Assembly (NCBI GenBank): GCA_015680685.1 | Contig: MNCI01026966.1 | Location: forward strand, 331,512 to 395,511 | Direction of reading: 5' to 3' | DNA length: 64,000 nt | From: Gnetum montanum | Taxonomy: Eukaryota > Streptophyta > Gnetopsida > Gnetales > Gnetaceae | Part shown: piece after piece, positions 56,689 through 64,000 of the stretch | Numbering within the stretch: position 1 is the stretch's first letter | Layout: every line of letters starts with the position of its first letter | Position numbers and translations under genes: made by a program | The notes under the pieces: model-generated | What the model saw: the letters and a program-made list of their open reading frames with translations, nothing else | Database searches by the model: none | Told to the model about the DNA's origin: nothing

Positions 56689-57784
56689 ATGGCCCCTCTT
56701 TGTTGACTTCTAGAGAAGTGGCCCGAAAGACATCAACAAAGAATAAAAAGACACCACAGCAGACATATCACCAATGTCATTTTTCAACACAAGATTGGAT
56801 ATCATTTTACCATGCTTAACAGTGTTATGGGAATAAGGCTATGCTAAGGGACAAGGTATATAGGAAATGCTAGGAAGATCAAATTTAAATGGTGGGAACA
56901 AAATGCAAATAGTGGATCATGATGTAAGATGCAAATTTAGCATGGTTGATAGTGACCATGGCATGAAGTAGCTTGCCCTTCGAATGTTGACCTCTTGTTG
57001 GAGTGTTTATGAGAGCATCAAAGTTCATCCAATGATGGGCCAATTGCGAAGCTGTAGCCTTGTTGCTTTGTTTTTTATGAGGTGAACCTTCTTTGGGTTT
57101 GTCTTACTATTGAATGTTAGCTACAAGTTGACCATCAAGAAGATGGACTTTATTTCCCAAGGATGATTGATGTTACATCCATCTAGGCTTTGACTATGCA
57201 ACAAAGGTACCCCATAGGATGAATTATGTTACATCAACCATGGGTTCTATAGTTGATGTGAAGGGAATGCCATGTGTGTCACAGTGCATATGCATCAAAG
57301 GAATGTGAAATCATGAATACGGAGAGTATGAGAGGATATTGGAATGAATAAATGGATGTGCATAGGCTGTAATAGGAATGAGGGGGATGTGCACTCTTAA
57401 GTGGCTTAACTAGTCCAGTTATGCACATCAAAGCAATGTGATAACTTGTTGTTGCAATGAAATGCACCTTTGCATGACCATCTCCAAGGCTTCATCCTAC
57501 AAACACAACTTAGAGAGGACAAGAAAACCACAAAACATGAAATGCAAGTGCAAATGTCAGATGTGAAGATGCTTCAACTACTAGATGTGAAGATGCTGTG
57601 AAAGTGTCAAATGCTATGCTAGTTGCAAGTGCTCAGGAAACTAGTGAAGGTGCCAAGGCAATGATGCTGCAAGTGTTCTGAATATTGTACTAATGGCAAG
57701 TGCTCCAAAAGAATCACCAGAAGGGTGGAAGGCGATGATGCTATGAGTACTCCCAAGGCAATGGCAAATGTTTGGATCAGATCA
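56689..57784 (-). other. B1 3' non-coding region and polypurine tract
   Basis: Next to the LTR the minus strand reads AACAAAGAGGGGCCAT (about 56689-56704), the polypurine tract. The rest has no recognisable coding region; repeated AAGTGCTC / GATGCTGTGA words occur around 57560-57760. Confidence 0.6.
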
Positions 57785-58045
57785 GCTACATGCCAGTTTA
57801 AAGTCTAGGCATATTGTGAAACCAATTTAAGGTCCTGGCAGACAATGATGTGCTAGTTTATAGTCCTAGTAGACTGTTGAATGCTAGTTTAATGTCGTAG
57901 CAGACAGTGGATGTTGTGCTAGTTTGATGTCATGACCCAAGGATGAGCTGTGCCAGTTTATAGTCATAGCAGACTATCGGTGCCAGTTTATAGTCATAGC
58001 AAACTATCTGTGCCAGTTTATAGTCATAGCAAACTGTCTGTTTAC
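57785..58045 (-). repeat. B1 post-protease minisatellite
   Basis: Plus-strand units such as TGCCAGTTTATAGTCATAGCAGACTATCGG, about eight copies with a period near 30 bp in the best part (57950-58040). The reverse complement is the unit at 13664-13948. Confidence 0.85.
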
Positions 58046-58699
58046 CTTGCTTGTGTAAGGTGTGAGGCTACACTTGTAGTCATGTTGTGTGCCTACAGGA
58101 TCCTGCAAAAATACAATAAAATAACATGAATTAAAATTTTCTATAAACAAATTTAAAATGTATGAATGAAGGGAAAGCAATGCAAATTTAGGCTGTTCTG
58201 GGTCATAAGCTAGTTTAAGGCCTTTTCGGGCCATGCGTTTTTGTAGTTTTATGTTTTCAGATGTAATGCATAAGCTAAATGGATGGATGCATAAAAAAGT
58301 AAAACAAATATGTGAACAAAATCAAATGCTTGATCTAAGTAAGTAGGCAACATGTAAATGTGTAGGCTAGTGCAATGTAAATGAAAGTAAAAAATGCATG
58401 GGAAGTGGAGGCAAAGTGTAGGCAAGCATTTAGCACATTTCTGGCCAAGGGAAGGTCTTGGTTATGTAGTTGCTACTTAACCAAGCATGGATTAGGGAGC
58501 ATGCAAGACTTAAGATCCTATGGGAGGTTGTTGGCTTCAACCACTCATTCGGTTGTTTTAGCCTTAGGCGCTACATTAGTTGTTATAGATGTACCACTAA
58601 GAAACTCTTCTTCTAAAACTTGTGCCATGTCTATGGCATGGATAGCCAAAGAGGAAGCATTATCACCATGTATGATAACCTAACCACCTTCATATGGAA

Positions 58700-59290
58700 G
58701 ATGGATTTCTTGGTGGATGGGAGAGGAGATGGCCCTTAGTTGGGCTAGCCAAGTCTGCCTAGAATCATGTTGAAACCTGGCATCTCTTCTATGAAAGTGA
58801 AATCGGCACTAGTGGGGAATTGCTCTTCTACCACAAAGGCTAATTTGATGGTACCCCTGACTATGATGCATGATCTGTTGAAGGATTTTAGACATGTGGT
58901 TTTCATTGGCCTGATTTCATCTGCCATGCCTAGCTTGTCAATGATTGAGTGAAATACTACGTTTGTTGCTACACCATCATCAACATGTACCCTGCGAATG
59001 GTACATTATCCACCACGAATGCTAATGGATAGTGGAGCTATAGTAACCTCCCCTTGTTTTTGGTTGACTTTGACTATATTATTGTGGAACACTAAAGATG
59101 TTGCATTCAGTTTTTGTGGTGTAGGGGGCAGCATTATTGCACGGATGGATGCCTCATTTGCAAGGATGTCCTCTATAACAGGAATGAAGGACAAGACTTG
59201 GGCCAATGCTTGGCAGTGAGTAGATGAGGTTATGACCAAGTCATACAAACTTAATGTTGTGTTCTTTTTCTTGAGCGTTTGTTTCACCTA
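58700..59290 (-). pseudogene. B1 aspartic protease
   Basis: The upstream piece (59287-59006) has TLSLYDLVITSS and PLSIS. The protease core follows, with the D-D-G active-site region near 58990-58970 (VDDG, then ATNVV), then KLGMADEIRPMKTTCLKSFN and EEMPGFNMILGRLG near 58750. It is shifted by a frame break around 58930-59000. The C-terminal ILGRLG replaces the ILGRPWL seen in B2. Confidence 0.8.
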
Positions 59291-59299
59291 GGTTAGTGC

Positions 59300-61845
59300 A
59301 ATTGCAAAGTCTTTGTCATTAGCCATTATGTTAGCTTTGACTTCCTCCATGTGTCTTGAGAGATAGATCTCTCAAGAGGGGGACTTGGGCTCTATTTGCT
59401 TGGCTTGTTTAGGAGTAGGGGCCCTTGTGTTTAGTTATTTCTTGTTAGTTGTGGCTTTTCCTTTAGCTGTGGGGGTTGTGAGATGCTCATTTTTCTTCTT
59501 GCGTTGCCATTTGGTAGGTCTACCTAGGTTGCTAGTGGGATCAACCCCTAAAGGAGGAAGGATCGAGATGTTGCCCACTATTGGGCTTTGGGTAGGTGAG
59601 GAGCCATCACGTTGTGGCACTCTTATGATAAATGGTAACTTAGACAAAGTTTTTGTATGGTTAGCTTGTTGTGGCACCTTGATAACAAAAAGTTTCCTAG
59701 CGGTTGTTGTTGCATCATGCCAGTTTAACGTCTTATGGACGGTTGCTATGGAACCTTGACCACAAAGGGTGTTGTGGGTGGTCGAGGTGGTACTTTGATA
59801 ATAAAGGGAGGCCTCTTGCTTGTGGAGGTGGAGGGGATTCTTGCCTTGCTGGAATGCACATGGATCACAAAAGGTTGTTACATAGGTTTAGACTTACCAC
59901 CTATGCTAATGGAATTAATGACATAGGAGGCATCATCTGTGTTGGATTAACTCACTGTGTTAGGCACCAGTTGGCCACGTTCTATCATTCTCTGCAGGTC
60001 ATCCTGCAAAGCACAAAAGTTGTCTATACTATGACCAGCTAATTGATGGTAATGACAGTATTGGTCCAACTTGAAGTGTTGTGGAACTAGGGGCTCATTT
60101 GGCACTACTAAAGCAGGGTTCCTTAGTAGTTCGTAGTACCTATCATGTCTTTGGTGGGTAATTGCCGATACATGTTTGTGTTGAATTTGCCCAACTTTCA
60201 AGAGTTGCTCTAGTAGTTCATAGGGTTGCACCAATAGTGGTGTATATTTTGAGTGGTCCTTGCACTGAAAGCTAGGTCTTGGGGTAGCCTCTATCAATGT
60301 AGGTGAGTTTGTACCAGAATTGGTAGTTTTGTTAGTNAACTGAAAGCTAGGTCTTGGGGTAGCCTCTATCAATGTAGGTGAGTTTGTATAAGAATTGGTA
60401 GTTTTGTTAGTTGGGACTTTGGGATGTTTAGCTATTCGGCCCCAGTTGGTTGTTTTTGTGCATGTGGCTACATGCTTGCATGCATGTTGGTTTCTATAGG
60501 CCACATAGGATGGATCATTGCTAGCTTGTCCTACATCCTCTATGATTATTTCTTGGGCAAAGGCTTGGCTAAGAGACTTTGGAGTTAGATAATACAATTT
60601 GGACTTAATAAAGTCATTTACTACACCTTTAAAGATGGCCAGTAGATGCACTTCTGCTAGGGGTTCATGCATTTCACTCAATACAACATTCCTTCATTGG
60701 AGGAATTTTGACATGGGCTCTAGAGGCCCTTGTTTAACTTGGATAAGTTGGTCAAGGGTTTCCTCAGGCTTTAGGTTGTCCTTGAAGCATGTCACAAACT
60801 TGGTTATGAGATCCTCCAAAGAGGATATTGAGGCCTTGGATAGTCCACAATACTAGTCTAAGGCCTTGTCCATGAGTGACATGGGAAACACGCGCATGAT
60901 GGTGTGTGGCCAAGCTTGAAGGAGTAGGCATTCAGATCGAAATGTAACCAAGTGTGCATTGGGGTCCCCTTCACCATTGTACTTGGTAAATTGAGGTAGT
61001 TGGGCCCCAGTTGGAAGAGTTAGGGGTGGTACTGTAGGGCTTATGGGATCATCTAGGTAGAAGTCCACCACCTTAATGGTGTTAGAGGAGGCAGCCTTAA
61101 GTTGGTTGATCTCCTCCATCAAGATTTGTATCAGCTGGAATGCATGATCCAAGCTTGGGGATGTGCCAGCTGGTTGCATTGCCTGGCCTTGGGTTAGTTG
61201 TGGGGTTTTCCAGTTTAACGTCGTAGTGGACGGGTGTTGCTAGTTTAACTTCATAGCGGATGATTGCTGATGTAATGGTTGAGTGATGGGTGCAGTGATT
61301 GGAGTGGGCCACACATGGGTGGGTTGGATGGACACCGCAAACACTGATGAGAGAAGTGGGATATAGGATGCTTGAGTTTTTTGGAGTTGGGAGGTGGTCC
61401 TTGCATGAGCATAGCATTGGGCAAATGAATTATTTGCTTGCAAGGAAGGCAGAACTAGCATGGTTACTATCTTGGAGGGGATGGATGGACCAAATCGAGG
61501 AGGGGCTATACTAGGGAGTGGTTGTTGGAAGATGATGTGGAGGTGGCTCTCATGTTTGGAGTGGGCCTCAAACTCATCTTCCTCATTTTGTGAGGCTTCC
61601 TTGTAGGTTGTCCCTACATCATGCGTGTTTGAACAGATGAGTTGGGACAACAACTGGTGGTAGGGCTCCGTGAGTGGGATTATGTCAAACAAAGAGGGGT
61701 TATACTCCCGTTCGGGTTGGTGGACTCGTTCATAATCCTATTTTTCCTCTAAATTAAGGTAATCCACTGGTAGTCCTGCTTGGATTTTGGCACAAACAAA
61801 ATTGTATTGTTCATGGCTTAATGCGGCATGCTTTGGCTGGATCAT
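59300..61845 (-). pseudogene. gag: B1 gag pseudogene
   Basis: The start ATG (complement of 61843-61845) gives MIQPKHAALSHEQYNF. Then come SLFDIIPLTEPYHQLLSQ, a Pro/Gln-rich linker, and the capsid core (about 61180-60540) with FYLDDPIS, KYNGEGDPNAHLV, MHEPLAEVHLLAIFKGV and DFIKSKLYYL. The knuckle-like part is CHYHQLAGHSIDNFCALQDD (about 60050-59990). A lysine-rich tail with GRPTKWQRKKKNEH follows near 59520. Stops are few. A 73-bp duplication around an N (60264-60411) is probably an assembly artefact and keeps the frame. Confidence 0.85.
60264..60411. other. Assembly join: N flanked by 73-bp duplication
   Basis: The block 60264-60336 recurs at 60339-60411 with an N at 60337 and only two or three differences. 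This is the same pattern as at 23951-24030 and points to imperfectly merged overlapping contigs. Confidence 0.75.
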
Positions 61846-61904
61846 GGTATTGAATGTGTTAGACACCAATGTTGAAGGTTGACCTAGATTCATATTCATA
61901 TATC

Positions 61905-62195
61905 AAGTTGTGAGAGTTGCTATTTGCAGAAAATGGTTAACCTTGAAAATGGCAAAAAATGGCTAACTCTGAAAATAGTAGAAAATGGCAGGAAAATAAC
62001 TAAATCTGAAAATAGCAGAAAAATGACTAAGTCTATCCGTAATAGGAAAATAGCAGAAAATTGAGTAAATCTACCAATAGCAGGAAAAAGGGATAAGTGT
62101 AAAAATGCAAAGAAAATGCTAAGTATGAAAATGCAGAAAAATGGCTAAATCTGAAAATGTAGAAAAAAAATGCTAAGTACTAAAATGTAGAAAAA
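61905..62195 (-). repeat. B1 leader minisatellite
   Basis: About ten imperfect units, plus-strand reading AAATCTGAAAATAGCAGAAAAATGGCT, between primer site and gag. Unrelated in sequence to the B2 and B3 leader arrays. Confidence 0.8.
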
Positions 62196-62197
62196 TA

Positions 62198-62216
62198 GGC
62201 TCTCTTTCTAGCACCA
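62198..62216 (-). other. B1 primer-binding site
   Basis: Minus-strand TGGTGCTAGAAAGAGAGCC, five bases after the LTR end, equivalent to the B2 and B3 sites. Confidence 0.65.
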
Positions 62217-62221
62217 AAAAT

Positions 62222-63175
62222 TGTAGTGACAAAAAACATCGGTGGCTGGAAACACCGAGAAGTCTTCAAGTGCATAGCCTAACCCTGAATCCATGTGTGG
62301 AAAGTGTTGGAGAAAACGGATTTAGGGTGCCCTGAATGGTCTTGTCAATCAAACAGGGACTTAATCGGTGTACAATAACCCTTTTGCAAATAATAAAAGA
62401 AAACGCAATCTGCACGGCAGTAGAAACGTGCTAAAGTATGTAACAGGGCAGTGAACATGATTTAATGCTTAACAATGTCAAATATATGCTATGATTTGTC
62501 AAAAAGAGAGTTTGAATAGAAAGATACACCACCCTGAAAAAAGGTACAGGTATAGAAAGTGTACAATAGGCATAGTAGGAGTGGAATCATAGCCTTGGTG
62601 GTGTCAGGCTATGAAATTTGGTGCTCACTGTGATAAACTATGCCTCCTTGGTCGGTGTGGTGTGCTCTGGGTCTCGTTCACCCACGGAGCTAAGTGCCAA
62701 AATGCCAAAATGCCAAATGCCTTGCTGGTAAAGAAATTAAATCCTTCCGTCCTTTTCTCTTCTATTTTTTTTCTTGAAAAAGAGGGCACAGAGGTATTTA
62801 TAGGGCTAGGGTTAGCCCAAAATGTAGATCTAGTGCCACGTGGTAGTGCGGTAGGTAACAACATGTAATAGTGCATAATAGTGTAGCGTAGTAGGGTGTT
62901 ACACTACGCTATGCAGCGTAGCAGCGTGTAACAAAGTGTAATAGTGTAGCATAGTAGGGTGTTATGCTACGCTATGTAGCGTAGCAGTGTGTAACAGTGC
63001 GTAACATCATGTAATAGAGTGTAATAGTGTAGCATTACAGGGTGTTACGCTACGCTATGTAGCGTAGCATGGTGCTACACTACACTATGTAGTAGGGTGT
63101 TGAAAGTGCCGTCGTTTTAATAGTTAGAAAAATCTGTAGTCGAGATGTTGAGACCCAAAATTTTGTGGTGTTTCA
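62222..63175 (-). repeat. B1 5' LTR, intact
   Basis: About 954 bp. In minus orientation it begins TGAAACACCACAAAATTTTGG and ends TTTTTTGTCACTACA. TATA box 62793-62805. It preserves the uninterrupted target of B2 (CCTTGGTCGGTGTGG, 62650-62666). U3 contains clustered TAGCGTAGCA / TGCTACGCTA words (62878-63090). Confidence 0.92.
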
Positions 63176-63180
63176 TCCAC

Positions 63181-63660
63181 CAAATCACAATGCAAGAGAA
63201 TAAACGAGCATCACCTGCATGGCTGAAGCAAAGGCCACAACTAATAAAAAAAAACTGAGCACTAGGTCCCCTACCCCCAAGCAGGCCAAGAAAACCAAGC
63301 CCAAGTCCCCTATGTGAGAGATCTATCTCTCAAACCACATGGAGGGAATCAAGGTGAACACAATGGCTAATGACAAAGACTTCATAGCTACACTAACCTA
63401 GGTAAAACAAATGATCAAGCAAAAAAACACAATGTTCAGCTTGTATGACCTAGTCACAACCTCATCTACTCATTTCCAAGCATTAGCCTAGATCTTGGCC
63501 TTCATTCCTATTATGGAGGACATCCCTACAAATGAGGAATCCATCTGTGCAACAATGCTACCTCCTACACCATAAAAATTGGGCTCAATGACCTTAGCCT
63601 TTCGTGATGATGCAATCAAAGTCAACCCCACATGAGGGGAGGTAACTACAACTCCACTAT
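63181..63660 (+). pseudogene. B3 gag-protease linker after B1
   Basis: It resumes the B3 frame at the exact B1 target duplication. It encodes a lysine/proline-rich stretch, then MFSLYDLVTTSSTHFQALA-like sequence (63430-63490), which also precedes protease in B1, B2 and B4. Stops are frequent. Confidence 0.75.
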
Positions 63661-64000
63661 CCATTAGCATTTGTGTTGGACAGTGTACCATCCGTAGAGT
63701 ACATGTTGATGATGGTGCAGTGACAAATGTAGTCCTGTACTCTGTTATCAACAAACTAGGCCTAGAAAATGAAATTAGGCCAACCAAAATCACATGTCTA
63801 AAATCCTTCAACAGATCACGTGTCACAGTCAAGGGTACAATCAACTTAGCCTTTGTAGTAGGAGAGAAATTCCTTACTAGTGCAAATTTCACTATCATAG
63901 AGGAGATGTCAAGTTTCAACATGATTCTAGGCAAGCCTTGGCTAGCCCAACTAGGCGCCATCTCCTCTCCCATCCACCAAGAAATCCACCTTCCATACGA
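63661..64000 (+). pseudogene. B3 aspartic protease, runs off window
   Basis: Contains TIRRVHVDDGAVTNVV (about 63689-63736), KLGLENEIRPTKITCLKSFN, GTINLAFVVGEKF, EEMSSFNMILGKPWLAQLGA and SSPIHQEIHLPY at the window edge. The D-D-G triad is again present. There are no stops in this stretch. Whether RT follows cannot be seen. Confidence 0.85.

Larger units (their letters stand above)
46806..63175 (-). mobile_element. B1: Tat-like gag-protease element, hosts B2
   Basis: Minus-strand element with 5' LTR 62222-63175 and 3' LTR 46806-47238 plus 56151-56688 (split by B2). The flanking duplication is TCCAC (46801-46805 and 63176-63180), exactly bridging the B3 frame. The interior has a primer site, a leader array, gag, protease, the GGCCTTAAACTAG word, a minisatellite and a polypurine tract. 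No RT, RNase H or integrase is present between protease and LTR. Confidence 0.93.
42584..64000 (+). mobile_element. B3: Tat-like element hosting B1, runs off window
   Basis: 5' LTR 42584-44162, B-type primer site, leader and gag (44539-46805), then a 16.4 kb interruption by B1, then continuation of the same frame at 63181 into protease. The junction reads LGR-STK across the break, as in B1's own LGRPTKWQ segment. The end is beyond 64000, so presence of RT or integrase cannot be judged. Confidence 0.88.

Noticed and set aside
1-64000. Cellular tRNA, rRNA or single-copy host genes
   Set aside because: I looked for tRNA-like cloverleaf boxes, rRNA-like conserved stretches and long spliced host genes. 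Only primer-site fragments complementary to tRNA ends were found.

Overview
The window looks like intergenic DNA from a large, repeat-rich plant genome. Almost everything recognisable is LTR retrotransposon: Ty3/gypsy elements of Tat-like and Athila-like type, and Ty1/copia elements. All are decayed by stop codons and frameshifts. I found no intact host gene, rRNA, tRNA or CRISPR array. The number of old, nested, mutated copies would fit a gymnosperm or another slow-purging plant genome, but species is an inference I cannot confirm. I label families A to D for this window only: B = Tat-like gypsy (copies B1-B5), C = Athila-like gypsy (C1-C3), D = copia (D1, D2).

Left part (1-17179). A truncated C-family LTR (1-385) is followed by a long plus-strand Tat-like element, B4. 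B4 has gag (about 500-3600), aspartic protease (3614-4010), a 6 kb interval holding a decayed antisense reading frame (4799-8240), then RT-RNase H (10425-11749), a second Tat-type RNase H (11914-12490), integrase (12550-13651), a 30-bp minisatellite, a polypurine tract and a 3' LTR (15344-17179).

Middle part (17185-30420). A copia element, D1 (protease, integrase, RT, RNase H), is split at its integrase by a second copia element, D2 (18957-28179). D2 has two LTRs of about 1.19 kb and a gag but no visible integrase or RT. D2 was itself hit twice. A GC-rich poly(A)-tailed retroposon (22490-24307, 16-bp target duplication) carries a broken ORF ending in a J-domain-like segment with an HPD motif. 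A B-type solo LTR (25748-27181) lies in its 3' LTR. Next comes C1 (30426-37713), a complete-ended element with a perfect 5-bp TSD (GTATT) that encodes only gag and protease.

Right part (37719-64000). An AT-rich segment with a recent tandem duplication of about 690 bp precedes two older C-type LTRs (C3 and C2). C2's gag is interrupted by B3 (42584 to beyond the window). B3 is interrupted in its gag-protease by B1 (46806-63175, minus strand, TSD TCCAC). B1's 3' LTR is interrupted by B2 (47239-56145, minus strand, TSD GGTTG). This is a four-deep nest whose order of insertion can be read directly.

Recurring theme. C1, B1, B2 and D2 all lack RT and integrase while keeping gag, usually with protease. 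Only B4 and D1 retain polymerase domains, and both are dead. B elements also share a dispersed word close to TCTGCTAAGACNTTAAACTGGCA, found within gag, before RT and after integrase. Recombination between such words would delete exactly the RT-integrase block. The most unusual items are the J-domain-like retroposon, the antisense ORF between protease and RT, and this dispersed word.
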